From: Arthrobacter antibioticus
Lineage (GTDB): Bacteria; Actinomycetota; Actinomycetes; Actinomycetales; Micrococcaceae
DNA: 64,000 nucleotides
Direction of reading: 5' to 3'
NCBI RefSeq assembly: GCF_030063205.1
Contig: NZ_JASISQ010000002.1
Location: forward strand, 124,001 to 188,000
Every line of letters begins with the position of its first letter. Position 1 is the stretch's first letter. The translations under genes were made by a program, and so were the position numbers. This document shows positions 16,784-24,953 of the stretch, piece after piece. The notes below the pieces were generated by a model that had not been told where the DNA came from, did not search any database, and saw nothing but the letters and a program-made list of their open reading frames with translations.

Positions 16784-16981
16784 ATGAAAAACCCCATTGC
16801 CTCCGTCGGCGTTGCCGCAGTTCTTGCCGCCGGTCTGATTCTGGCACCCGGGCTGTCTCCTGCCCAGGCCAGCACGCCTAATACCAGTAACACCACTATT
16901 GCAATGAAACCTGGCAATGTAGCCACTACTTACGGCATGTGGTTTGTTCCATGCAACGTCTTTGGCTTTCGTATGTGCTGA
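16784..16981 (+). CDS. Small secreted peptide precursor with C-terminal Cys loop
   Basis: ATG 16784 has GAAAGG 7 nt upstream. The 65-residue product has a classic signal peptide (MKNPIASVGVAAVLAAGLIL, then APGLSPAQA) with likely cleavage after AQA near residue 29. The mature ~36 residues begin STPNTSNTT and end YGMWFVPCNVFGFRMC: two Cys seven residues apart, the second being the very last residue. Such an end could form a 9-residue disulfide ring. I do not recognise a family. It follows a two-component system, has a palindrome in its promoter region, and is closed by a 27-bp hairpin, which together suggest a secreted signal or antimicrobial peptide (inference). Confidence 0.6.
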   Translation: MKNPIASVGVAAVLAAGLILAPGLSPAQASTPNTSNTTIAMKPGNVATTYGMWFVPCNVFGFRMC

Positions 16982-17055
16982 AAACACCGAAAAGCAGCTA
17001 GTCCGCAACGCATCTTACGTTCGCAGTGCTGCAGTTGGCGCGCTTTATGCAGCAA

Positions 17056-17113
17056 AAGAGAGTCGCCTGTGCACTATCAGGAGAAATCCTGATAGTGCAC
17101 AGGCGACTCTCTT
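17056..17113. terminator. 27-bp perfect hairpin with GAAA tetraloop
   Basis: Arms 17056-17082 and 17087-17113 are perfectly complementary; the loop is GAAA. It lies between the peptide gene and the convergent RelA/SpoT-domain gene. The stem ends with AAGAGAG/CTCTCTT but no long T-run follows. Confidence 0.75.
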
Positions 17114-17131
17114 CATTGCCAAACTAGTCCG

Positions 17132-18235
17132 CTAGAACCCTTGGGCTTTGCGGTAACGCTGCATTTGCTGATGACGGCGAATTAGGCTGTCTCGGCGTGG
17201 GGTCGCCTCGGATGAAGGGTCTTCGGCAGTGAGATCAATATGGCTTTCACCGAATTGCCACAGTAGCAGGTCATCCAGGAGCCTGTCAGGACCGGGGGAG
17301 TACCTGTGGTCCAGGGCTTTGCGCACATTAGAGATAATTTCGGGCTGCAGAAGTGCTGCAAGGTCCACTGTTTTACCTAGTCCGTGGGCCGCCACGAGTT
17401 CTGCAGACCAGCCCCAGTCGTCGTCGGACTTCCTATCAACGTGAGGCAGCAGGGTCTGCCACACAGCCTTGATCCTGTTCGGCGTCAGTGAGATATTGCC
17501 TTCACCCTCGGTGTCCCAGTAACTTGTGACAGTTTCATACCTGTCGTGGAGCTCAGAAAACGCCGACTCAACTGTCTCAAGCATGGCCGCGGTGGCCGTG
17601 AACTGCCTGTCAAAGTACGGGCTCCACGCCCGCGGATCCTGGGACTTGAAACGTATGTCGTGCTCAATTTCACTCCAGGCATGGGCAAAGATAGTTCTGA
17701 TCTGGCACTCAAAAAAGTAGCTGCCATTGGCTTTGCTACCGGGGTCAAGCTGTTCCTGATAGGCCCGCACTACATCGTTTTGGATGGTGCGTAGGATCAA
17801 GTGGCGGCTGGAATAACCATAAGTGCCGGACTCAATGGAGCCAATGTCCTTCTCCGTGTCGCCCCGGCAATCAAAAATGTTTCGTTTGCGTTTAATCAGG
17901 TTTGCGGCAAGAGCGTTTTCGCCAGGCAGAGTGGTAATGACCCGGACACCCACCATGTCAGTGAGGTTACGCAGCGGCTCAGGGAATTGCAGGGCAGGGG
18001 CGGCATCCGGCTCGGACACCATCCGGGACGCTTTTTCCCTGAAAGAATCAATGCTCTTGGTGCGGCTGGTAACAAAAAGTGGCTTGTCTTCGGCCTCGCT
18101 GAGAACGTCCCTGACAAGGGATTCCATTTCAGCGGTGACTCGCTGCAAAGCCGGCAACGTCCGTTCAAAGTCAGCCACCGAAGCAGCGACAGCCGGGCGC
18201 AGTGATTCATCGAGGCGTTCCCAGTTACTACTCAT
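17132..18235 (-). CDS. RelA/SpoT-domain protein (possible small alarmone synthetase)
   Basis: A 367-residue soluble protein. Residues ~55-205 carry the nucleotidyltransferase fold of RelA/SpoT synthetases: TSRTKSIDSFREKASRM, DMVGVRVITTL, a Gly-Tyr-Ser-Ser-Arg-His motif (YGYSSRHLIL), and ECQIRTIFAHAWSEIEHDI. It lacks the HD hydrolase, TGS and ACT domains of long Rel enzymes. The C-terminal ~150 residues are of unknown function. Family members make (p)ppGpp or related signals from GTP/GDP and ATP; some are toxins. ATG 18235 is the start. It diverges from the PfkB sugar kinase and is not in an operon. Confidence 0.8.
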   Translation of the reverse strand: MSSNWERLDESLRPAVAASVADFERTLPALQRVTAEMESLVRDVLSEAEDKPLFVTSRTKSIDSFREKASRMVSEPDAAPALQFPEPLRNLTDMVGVRVITTLPGENALAANLIKRKRNIFDCRGDTEKDIGSIESGTYGYSSRHLILRTIQNDVVRAYQEQLDPGSKANGSYFFECQIRTIFAHAWSEIEHDIRFKSQDPRAWSPYFDRQFTATAAMLETVESAFSELHDRYETVTSYWDTEGEGNISLTPNRIKAVWQTLLPHVDRKSDDDWGWSAELVAAHGLGKTVDLAALLQPEIISNVRKALDHRYSPGPDRLLDDLLLWQFGESHIDLTAEDPSSEATPRRDSLIRRHQQMQRYRKAQGF

Positions 18236-18357
18236 ACATTGAGCCTAAGCTCCCGAGCTGGCCCCAGGCGAGCAGCATCGCCGACTATGACACAAATATT
18301 CGGATAACGCACGGGTTCGGACAGCTGTTTCAATCGCACGGGCAATAGGCTAGTGCC

Positions 18358-19296
18358 ATGTTGACAGTTATTGGTGAAGCCTTAGTTGATGAAGTGGTAG
18401 ATACTGGCAAGGATCCACAGCCGCATGTGGGCGGCAGCCCCATGAACGTGGCCGTCGGGTTGGCCCGCCTGGGACACCCCGTTCAGTTCCTTGGTAGGTT
18501 CGGCCGTGATGCTTATGGGGATATGGTTGCTGGCCATCTTCGAGCCAATGACGTCATGGTGCCCATAGCCCCTGATGACCAGCCAACCTCCGTGGCCCGG
18601 GCGGTCTTGGATGCGGACGGCGCCGCAACGTATGAGTTCGCGCTTGACTGGTCCCTGCCGGAGATGGGTGGGGCTGAGGGGCAACCCAACTTTATGATGA
18701 CCGGGACAACCCTGCTCCACACCGGCTCCATCGCCACCATGCTGGCACCGGGCGCCGAGCAGGTCCTGGCCGCAGTCATGGGTTCACACCCTCACGCCAC
18801 CATCTCCTACGATCCCAATTGCCGCCCCAGTATCATCAGCGACGTTGACTATGCCCGGGAGCAGGCGGAGAAATTTGTTTCTCTGGCAGATGTCATCAAA
18901 GCCTCCGATGAGGACCTCGCCTGGCTTTATCCTGGCGTTGACCCCAAGGAATCGGCCCGCAACTGGCTTGCTCTGGGCGGTACTGAAGGTCCCGCCGTCG
19001 TGGTTCTAACCCAGGGCGGTGATGGCCCATGGGCGGTGTGTGCGGCCGGTGAGAGTGCCTGTGCGGTACCTCTGGTGAAGGTTGTGGACACAGTCGGGGC
19101 AGGAGATTCCTTCATGGCGGCCCTCTTGTCAGCACTTGTTGACAGGGAGCTGGACGGGGCTCAGCGGCGCCCCGATCTGCGTGCCATAGGAACCGCAACT
19201 TTGACTGAAGTGATTAATTACGCGGCCCGAGCCGCCGCCATGACCGTGTCCCGGGCTGGAGCCAACCCACCTAACCGTGCGGAAATGCGTACGTGA
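18358..19296 (+). CDS. PfkB-family carbohydrate kinase (fructokinase-like)
   Basis: A 312-residue sugar kinase of the ribokinase fold. The N-terminal signature is GGSPMNVAVGLARLGHPVQFLG (substrate contacts at Gly-Gly and Asn), and the C-terminal PfkB signature DTVGAGDSFMAALLSAL carries the catalytic Asp and anion hole. The start MLTVIGEALVDEVVD is typical of fructokinases that phosphorylate fructose to fructose-6-phosphate, but the substrate cannot be fixed by eye. It leads a run of plus-strand genes (HAD phosphatase, GDPD, glycerate kinase) with short gaps, possibly cotranscribed. Confidence 0.85.
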   Translation: MLTVIGEALVDEVVDTGKDPQPHVGGSPMNVAVGLARLGHPVQFLGRFGRDAYGDMVAGHLRANDVMVPIAPDDQPTSVARAVLDADGAATYEFALDWSLPEMGGAEGQPNFMMTGTTLLHTGSIATMLAPGAEQVLAAVMGSHPHATISYDPNCRPSIISDVDYAREQAEKFVSLADVIKASDEDLAWLYPGVDPKESARNWLALGGTEGPAVVVLTQGGDGPWAVCAAGESACAVPLVKVVDTVGAGDSFMAALLSALVDRELDGAQRRPDLRAIGTATLTEVINYAARAAAMTVSRAGANPPNRAEMRT

Positions 19297-19323
19297 GCCG
19301 CACGTGAGGGAAGTTGGATAGCC

Positions 19324-20139
19324 TTGAGTATGCGTTTAATTGCCAGTGACATTGACGGAACTATTTTGGGCCACGACGGAAAGATCAGTAACCGCACCGT
19401 GGAGGCCTTCTTGGCCGCGGCCGAAGCGGGTATTGACATTGTGTTTGTGACGGGCCGGCCGCCGCGCTGGCTGGATCCTATCCGTGAACAGATTGGGCAC
19501 ACGGGCACTGTTATTTGCTCCAATGGTGCTGTGACGTATGATCTTGGCACCGAAAAAGTCCTTGATTCCCATGTGCTTACCTGGGACACGGTGGAGATGG
19601 TCCGCAACATCGTCACTGAATTGGCTGCCAAACCCTACTTTGCCCTAGAGTCTTTGGCCGGTTTGCATATTGAAGAAGGGTTTTATGGCACACGCGCCCC
19701 TGCCAGTCGTGCCGATTTCATGTCCCAGGTTCTCACCCCCGACATGGCGGATAGCGGGATCGTGAAGATGCTTGCGGTTCTGCACACTGGCAACGCGGAT
19801 GAATTCATGGAGCTCGTGACCCCGAGGGTGGGCTCGCTGCTTGCAGTGACCCACTCAGCTCCCGAGATGGCCCTGCTTGAAATGGGTCCACTAGGAGTGA
19901 ACAAGGCCGTCACACTGGCCCAATATGCTGGCGCCCGTGGGATTGCGGCCGCTGACGTGGTGGCATTTGGTGACATGCCAAACGACGTTGAAATGCTGGG
20001 TTGGGCCGGTGCTGGCTATGCGATGGCCAGTGGTCACCCCCAAGCGCTCGCAGCTGCAGCGCTGCGTGCACCTCGTTTTGAGGCCGACGGCGTGGCCCAA
20101 GTTATCGAGTCCCGCCTGGCTGCGCTGCGCCTGGCCTGA
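19324..20139 (+). CDS. HAD-superfamily hydrolase, Cof type
   Basis: A 271-residue cytosolic phosphatase. Motif I is ASDIDGTILGHDGKI (nucleophile Asp), motif II FVTGRPP, and motif IV FGDMPNDVEMLGWAG; a C2-type cap sits between, as in Cof/YidA sugar or cofactor phosphatases. Start TTG 19324 or ATG 19330 (MRLIASDID) are both possible. It lies 27 bases after the sugar kinase. The substrate is unknown, likely a small sugar phosphate or phosphorylated cofactor. Confidence 0.85.
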   Translation: MSMRLIASDIDGTILGHDGKISNRTVEAFLAAAEAGIDIVFVTGRPPRWLDPIREQIGHTGTVICSNGAVTYDLGTEKVLDSHVLTWDTVEMVRNIVTELAAKPYFALESLAGLHIEEGFYGTRAPASRADFMSQVLTPDMADSGIVKMLAVLHTGNADEFMELVTPRVGSLLAVTHSAPEMALLEMGPLGVNKAVTLAQYAGARGIAAADVVAFGDMPNDVEMLGWAGAGYAMASGHPQALAAAALRAPRFEADGVAQVIESRLAALRLA

Positions 20140-20160
20140 TTGACCAAGGCATAATCGAAA

Positions 20161-20946
20161 ATGAAGACAACCCGCAATTCAGTAAAGCCTTTTCTGGATT
20201 CAGCACAGCCACTTGCTATTGCACACCGTGGCTTTTCTTTGGACGGCCTGGAAAATTCGTTGACTGCGTTTCAAGCAGCGCTGGGACTGGGCTACGAATA
20301 CCTCGAAACTGACATTAACACCACCTCTGACGGGGTTGGGGTGGTGTTCCACGATGCAACCCTTGACCGCACCACGGATCTGGCCGGCACCATTGCACGG
20401 TTGCCGCACTCGGTGGTGAGAAGTGCCCGGATTGGCGGCAGGGAGCCGATTGCCACGCTCGAAGAATTCATTACCGCGTTGCCAAACGCAAGGTTTAACG
20501 TGGATGTGAAGGATGCTGGTTCCGTGGAACCCCTCGTTGCGGCGATTGAAACCTACGGCCTGCATGAGCGCGTTTGTATTGCCTCCTTCTCAGACAAGCG
20601 CCGCCGTCAAGTGCTTGCGCGGCTGAGCCGTCCGGTGGCAAGTTCGGCTGGAATGAAACTACTTCTGACGTACTACCTTTTGACCCCGTTGTTGCCAAGG
20701 GTGCTCACCCGTTTCATCATGCGTGAGGTCGATGTGCTGCAGATTCCCAGGACCTACAGGGGGCTAAACCTTGCCAGCAGGGCAAAGGTGCGCCGGGCGC
20801 ACCGGATGGGTCTGAAGGTCCATGTCTGGACTATTGATGATCCGGCACAAATGCATGAACTCTTTGAGCTTGGGGTGGATGGCATCATGACGGATAGAGC
20901 AGACCTGCTCGCCGAGGTTATGCGCCAGCGAGGTTACTGGAGGTAA
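20161..20946 (+). CDS. Glycerophosphodiester phosphodiesterase
   Basis: GDPD enzymes cleave glycerophosphodiesters to glycerol-3-phosphate and an alcohol. The 261-residue protein has the HRG motif (IAHRGFSLDGLENSLTAF), the metal ligands EtD (LETDINTTSDGVGVVFHD) and the second His in HDATLDRTT, and ends with the TIM-barrel pattern VHVWTIDDPAQMHELFELGV then DGIMTDRADLL. No signal peptide is seen, so it is likely cytosolic. ATG 20161 follows the HAD gene by 21 bases. Confidence 0.92.
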   Translation: MKTTRNSVKPFLDSAQPLAIAHRGFSLDGLENSLTAFQAALGLGYEYLETDINTTSDGVGVVFHDATLDRTTDLAGTIARLPHSVVRSARIGGREPIATLEEFITALPNARFNVDVKDAGSVEPLVAAIETYGLHERVCIASFSDKRRRQVLARLSRPVASSAGMKLLLTYYLLTPLLPRVLTRFIMREVDVLQIPRTYRGLNLASRAKVRRAHRMGLKVHVWTIDDPAQMHELFELGVDGIMTDRADLLAEVMRQRGYWR

Positions 20947-20985
20947 TCATTGAGCCATGTCGGTGAGCGGTGGCAGGATAGAGGC

Positions 20986-22101
20986 ATGCGAATCCTCATT
21001 GCCCCCGACAAGTTCAAGGGGACCCTCACCGGCCCGGAAGCGGCCGCGGCCATGGCTGAAGGTGCTCTGCGGGTTTACCCTGACGCGGTGGTGACTGCCC
21101 TTCCCATCGCCGACGGCGGGGAAGGTACCGTTGAGGCTGCTGTCGCAGCCGGCTTTTCGGAACGCTTAAACACTGTGATTGGCCCCATTCTCAAACCCGT
21201 GGCTGCTGTGTGGGGCTTTCAGGAGAAGACCGCTGTGGCCGTCATTGAAACCGCTCAGGCCAGCGGCTACCTGCTCAGTGAGCCCACTGTTGAAAATTCC
21301 CTGCGGGCGCACTCCTACGGTTCCGGTCAGCTGGTTGCCGCCGCGCTGGAAGCTGGGGCCACGGAAATTATTATTGGCTTGGGCGGTTCTGCCATGACGG
21401 ATGCCGGAACCGGAGCCCTGCGCGCCCTAGGGCTTAAATTATTGGATGCACACGGAAATCTAGTTCCCCTAGGCGGCGGTCCGCTGGTGGACGTGGTGGC
21501 AGTAGATGCTTCGGGACTTGATCCGAGACTGGCAGGGGTTAAAGTGCGGATGGCAGTAGATGTGGATAATCCGCTGTACGGACTCCAGGGTGCTGCGCAT
21601 GTATTTGGCCCACAAAAGGGAGCCGACGCGGACGCCGTCGAACATCTCGATGCTGGTTTACGCAACCTAGCATCGGTGGTCAGGGAATCCACTGGCACCA
21701 ACATCAATATCTCCGGCGCCGGTGCAGCCGGTGGCTTCCCCTCCATGTTTGTGGCCTATGCCAATGCCACAGTGGAACGCGGCTTTGACTTGGTTGCAGC
21801 CCTGATCGACCTGGAAACAGCCCTTGAAAGCGCCGATCTTGTCATTACCGGAGAAGGCTCCCTTGATGCACAGTCGCTTTCCGGGAAGGGACCGCTTGGA
21901 GTGGCCGATGCCGCCCATGCCAGGGGGATTCCGGTGGTGGTAGTGGCTGGCAGAATCACTGTGAGCCCCGCGCAATTGGCCGAGCATGGAGTTGTGGCTG
22001 CCGTCAGTGCAACGGATGTGGCGGGCTCGCCCGAGGCGGCCCTTTCGGATGCGGCACGGTACACCACGATCGCCACCTCAGAGGCGCTTAACGGTATCTG
22101 A
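20986..22101 (+). CDS. glxK: Glycerate kinase
   Basis: Glycerate kinase phosphorylates D-glycerate to 2- (or 3-) phosphoglycerate in glyoxylate/serine and sugar-acid catabolism. The family start MRILIAPDKFKGTLTGPEAA is plain, followed by LPIADGGEGTVEA, GSGQLVAAALEAGA, GGSAMTDAGTGALRALG, and TGEGSLDAQSLSGKGPLGVA. ATG 20986 matches the family start; the frame is open from TTG 20950 but those residues have no counterpart. The 371-residue length is normal. It ends the plus-strand run and is followed by the long hairpin at 22108-22173. Confidence 0.92.
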   Translation: MRILIAPDKFKGTLTGPEAAAAMAEGALRVYPDAVVTALPIADGGEGTVEAAVAAGFSERLNTVIGPILKPVAAVWGFQEKTAVAVIETAQASGYLLSEPTVENSLRAHSYGSGQLVAAALEAGATEIIIGLGGSAMTDAGTGALRALGLKLLDAHGNLVPLGGGPLVDVVAVDASGLDPRLAGVKVRMAVDVDNPLYGLQGAAHVFGPQKGADADAVEHLDAGLRNLASVVRESTGTNINISGAGAAGGFPSMFVAYANATVERGFDLVAALIDLETALESADLVITGEGSLDAQSLSGKGPLGVADAAHARGIPVVVVAGRITVSPAQLAEHGVVAAVSATDVAGSPEAALSDAARYTTIATSEALNGI

Positions 22102-22107
22102 AACTCC

Positions 22108-22173
22108 CGGTTGAGGTTGGAGATGATGACACCCCATGGTCCTCCGGGGTGTCATCATCTCCAACCTCAACCG
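22108..22173. repeat. Palindromic repeat copy A, 28-bp perfect stem
   Basis: Arms 22108-22135 and 22146-22173 pair perfectly over 28 bp with a 10-nt loop. The inner stem core GGAGATGATGACACCCC is shared with copies at 50837-50902 and 52971-53031. It sits between the convergent glycerate kinase and permease genes and may also terminate both. Confidence 0.85.
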
Positions 22174-22179
22174 CAGGGG

Positions 22180-23508
22180 CTAGGTGGTCTTTTCTATTGA
22201 CGGTTCCTGAGCAGTGGCGTCAATCTCAGGATCCAGTGGATTTGTGGCAGTTCCGCGCCACTTCGCCAGTGCGTTCATACCGTGATAAACAATCAGCGCG
22301 GCGGCGGTGCCCAGAGCAATACCCTCGAAGGTGAGGTTTCCCGCGGACCAGGTGAAGTTGGCGATGCCCACAATGAGCGCCACGGCAGCCGTGGTCAAGT
22401 TGATGTTGTTGGAGAAGCTGACCTTGTTCTGTACCCAGATGCGTACTCCCAGCACGCCGATCATGCCGTAGAGCAGGGTTGCGGCTCCGCCCAAAACGCC
22501 CAGTGGAACTGTTGCGATCAATTCGCCAAACTTGGGTGAGAAACTCAGGAGAAATGCTGCGATTCCCGCCACCCAGTAGGCCGCTGTGGAGTACACCTTG
22601 GTGGCTGCCATGACCCCAATGTTCTCCGCGTAGGTGGTGGTGCCGGAACCGCCGCCAAACCCTGCCAGGGTGGTGGCGACGCCGTCTGCGATGATGGCTC
22701 GGCCCGCGTAGGGGTCAAGGTTCTCTCCCGTCATAAGAGCCACTGACTTCACATGACCGATGTTCTCGGCCACAAGTACCAGGACTACGGGGATGAACAG
22801 GCCCAGCACTGCGAAGTGGAACGTGGGGGTCTGGAAGTGTGGCAGACCGATCCACCCAGCCTCATGGATTTTGGAGAAGTCCACTTCGTGGCGCAGCACC
22901 GCTACGCCGTAACCCACCACTACGCCAACAAGGATGGCTAAGCGGCCAAGGATTCCACGGAATAATACGCTGACAAGGATGATGACAAGCAGTGTGATGA
23001 TCGCTGTGACGGGGGCTGCTTCAAAATTTGTTCGCGCTGAGGGAGCCAGGTTCAACCCGATCAGGGCAACAATGGTGCCCGTGACGGGGGCTGGCATGAG
23101 CCGGTTGATCCACTCGGAGCCAAACTTTTGCACTATCAGGCCAAGGATGGCCAGAGTAATGCCGGCGATAACCACCCCGCCTAGAGCGCCCGCCACACCA
23201 AACTGCTGCTGCGAGGCCAAGATGGGAGCGATGAAGGCAAAGCTTGAACCCAGGTAGCTGGGGACACGGCCCCGGGTTAGGACTAGAAAAAATAAGGTGC
23301 CGATACCGGAGAAAAACAGCGTGGTTGCCGGCGGCATGTTGGTGATCAGCGGGACCAGGAATGTAGCGCCAAACATTGCCACCACGTGCTGTAAACCAAT
23401 GCCGATAGTTCGTGGCCAGCTCAGCCGTTCATCAGGACCAACAACCTGCCCCGGCTGGATGCTTTTACCATCTCCGTGGAGTCTCCATTTTGTGCCCAGC
23501 AAACTCAT
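22180..23508 (-). CDS. Nucleobase:cation symporter-2 (uracil/xanthine permease)
   Basis: NCS2 carriers import uracil, xanthine or related bases with protons. The product, from ATG 23508 (GGAG eight bases upstream), is 442 residues with about 12-14 hydrophobic segments. It shows the UraA-like start LSWPRTIGIGLQHVVAMFGA, the VAENIGHVKSVALMTGENLD segment, and GFGGGSGTTTYAENIGVMAA, the family glutamate/asparagine substrate loop. The frame remains open far upstream to 24003, but that stretch lies over the divergent amidotransferase gene and has no family similarity. Uracil is the most likely substrate by resemblance to UraA. Confidence 0.9.
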   Translation of the reverse strand: MSLLGTKWRLHGDGKSIQPGQVVGPDERLSWPRTIGIGLQHVVAMFGATFLVPLITNMPPATTLFFSGIGTLFFLVLTRGRVPSYLGSSFAFIAPILASQQQFGVAGALGGVVIAGITLAILGLIVQKFGSEWINRLMPAPVTGTIVALIGLNLAPSARTNFEAAPVTAIITLLVIILVSVLFRGILGRLAILVGVVVGYGVAVLRHEVDFSKIHEAGWIGLPHFQTPTFHFAVLGLFIPVVLVLVAENIGHVKSVALMTGENLDPYAGRAIIADGVATTLAGFGGGSGTTTYAENIGVMAATKVYSTAAYWVAGIAAFLLSFSPKFGELIATVPLGVLGGAATLLYGMIGVLGVRIWVQNKVSFSNNINLTTAAVALIVGIANFTWSAGNLTFEGIALGTAAALIVYHGMNALAKWRGTATNPLDPEIDATAQEPSIEKTT

Positions 23509-23682
23509 CTCAGCTTCTCCAGTTCTAGTCCTGGGCCCGTGCAGCCCGCAGCTAAGAATATCGGAGCCTGTTCGCTCTCGGGCGCGCAAGGCGGCTGAGC
23601 CGGGCATGGTGCTTGAATTGAGCTGTGAGTTCCGTGCCTCTCCGGGCTCCCGCGCGGCTGCATTGGGGGCTAGGATCACGGT

Positions 23683-24570
23683 ATGTGTCGGCTCTTTGGA
23701 ATGCATGCCGGAGCGGAACCGGTCAAGGCCACGTTCTGGCTGCTTAAAGCTCCACTCAGTCTTGCCGTGCAGAGCCGGCGGGAACCTGACGGGAGTGGGA
23801 TTGGGATTGGGGTCTTTACGGCGCGCGGAGACCCTGTCATAACCAAACAGGCCGTCGCCGCATTTAAGGACATAGAATTCGCCACGGCGGCGAAGGAACT
23901 GGAAAGCACCACCTTTGTGGCCCATGTTCGGTATGCCACCACTGGCGCGCACACGGAGGTGAACACTCACCCATTTGAGCAGGATGGCCGAATTTTCGCT
24001 CACAATGGCGCATGTGGGGAGCTAGCCAAGCTTGACGCGCGGGTGGCCGAGTTTGGCGGGGCCGATCTTGTTCGCGGGCAGACTGACAGTGAACGTATAT
24101 TTGCTTTGATCACATTAGAAACTAGGCGCCACAGCGGCAACGTGGCGGCCGGCATTGAGGCGGCTTTGGGTTGGATTGCCGAGAACCTGCCGGTTTATAG
24201 TTTGAACTTAATCATCAGTACTGCCACGGACTTATGGGCACTGCGCTATCCGCAAACGCACGAACTCCATGTTCTTCAGCGCGCACCCGGTGGCAATGGA
24301 GCAGGCCGATCCTTGGCAATAGATAGCAGCCGAATCCACGGACACAGCCGCGCACTGGCCCGGAAGCGCTCGGTCATCATCGCCACCGAACCCATGAGCA
24401 GCGATCCTGGCTGGCGGATGATGGGGCCAGGTGAGCTGCTCCATATTGACGTGGGGCTGGGCCTAAGCAGCAGCTACACCTTGCCGCAAAAGCCCGCCCG
24501 CCGGCTGCGGCTAGTCCCAGCGGAACTGCCCATGGGCACTCTTGATAGGTCCGGCCCTACGCTGCAATAA
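23683..24570 (+). CDS. Class II glutamine amidotransferase (EgtC/YafJ-like)
   Basis: A 295-residue N-terminal-nucleophile amidotransferase. After Met removal the catalytic Cys is first (MCRLFGMHAG). Other family marks are REPDGSGIGIGVF, HVRYATTG, NTHPFEQDGRIFAHNGA and TDSERIFALI. Members remove gamma-glutamyl groups from glutamine or from gamma-glutamyl intermediates; EgtC acts in ergothioneine synthesis. No egtA, egtB or egtD is nearby, so that role cannot be assigned here. It diverges from the nucleobase permease. Confidence 0.85.
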   Translation: MCRLFGMHAGAEPVKATFWLLKAPLSLAVQSRREPDGSGIGIGVFTARGDPVITKQAVAAFKDIEFATAAKELESTTFVAHVRYATTGAHTEVNTHPFEQDGRIFAHNGACGELAKLDARVAEFGGADLVRGQTDSERIFALITLETRRHSGNVAAGIEAALGWIAENLPVYSLNLIISTATDLWALRYPQTHELHVLQRAPGGNGAGRSLAIDSSRIHGHSRALARKRSVIIATEPMSSDPGWRMMGPGELLHIDVGLGLSSSYTLPQKPARRLRLVPAELPMGTLDRSGPTLQ

Positions 24571-24588
24571 GTAGACACGGCGAACACG

Positions 24589-24912
24589 CTACGGGTGCGG
24601 TATGTGGCCTTCACTGGCAAGAAGTACGACGCCGAGAAGGTCGTTGAGAGCGTGCGCCAGGTCTGGATGGGCTAGCTCATACCGCGAGCGGCGTCCTTCC
24701 GGGATAGCGACCGCCAGTCCACATTCGCGCAGGCAGGAGAGGTGGTTGGAGATGCTTTGGCGAGAAACGTTTAGTTGGTCAGCTAAATCGCCCGGGTACT
24801 GGGGTTCCTTGGCCAGGGCCATCAGGATTTCTGCTCTCGTGGGGTCTGAGAGAGCATAGCCAAAGCGGGCTAGTACCGCTGCGTTGCTAATGGGCTTCAT
24901 TCTCAATATCAT
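24589..24912 (-). CDS. ArsR/SmtB-family metal sensor, CmtR-like
   Basis: A 107-residue winged-helix repressor. The recognition region SRQSISNHLSCLRECGLAV keeps the Cys-x3-Cys pair (Cys59 and Cys63) that mycobacterial CmtR uses to bind Cd/Pb. CmtR's third ligand, a C-terminal Cys, is absent; the end here is SEGHIPHP, where His could substitute. ATG 24912 is the first start; ATG 24900 is four codons in. It diverges from a CDF exporter over 41 bases, so it most likely represses that gene (and itself) until metal binds. Confidence 0.85.
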   Translation of the reverse strand: MILRMKPISNAAVLARFGYALSDPTRAEILMALAKEPQYPGDLADQLNVSRQSISNHLSCLRECGLAVAIPEGRRSRYELAHPDLAHALNDLLGVVLLASEGHIPHP

Positions 24913-24951
24913 ACAGTACTTGCTGAATTCATCGTTGGATGTACTATTGAG
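24902..24951. promoter_or_regulatory. Short divergent promoter/operator region of arsR and the CDF exporter
   Basis: CTCAATA (24902-24908) and TATTGAG (24945-24951) form a 7-bp inverted repeat spanning the whole intergenic space. TTGCTG (24921-24926) and TACTAT (24942-24947) could be -35 and -10 elements for the exporter, with a short 15-bp spacer that suits metal-dependent control. The exporter has no good ribosome site and may be nearly leaderless. Confidence 0.4.
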
Positions 24952-24953
24952 GC

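Noticed and set aside
23509-24003. Upstream extension of the nucleobase permease frame
   Set aside because: It overlaps the start of the divergent amidotransferase gene and precedes the clear family start at ATG 23508.
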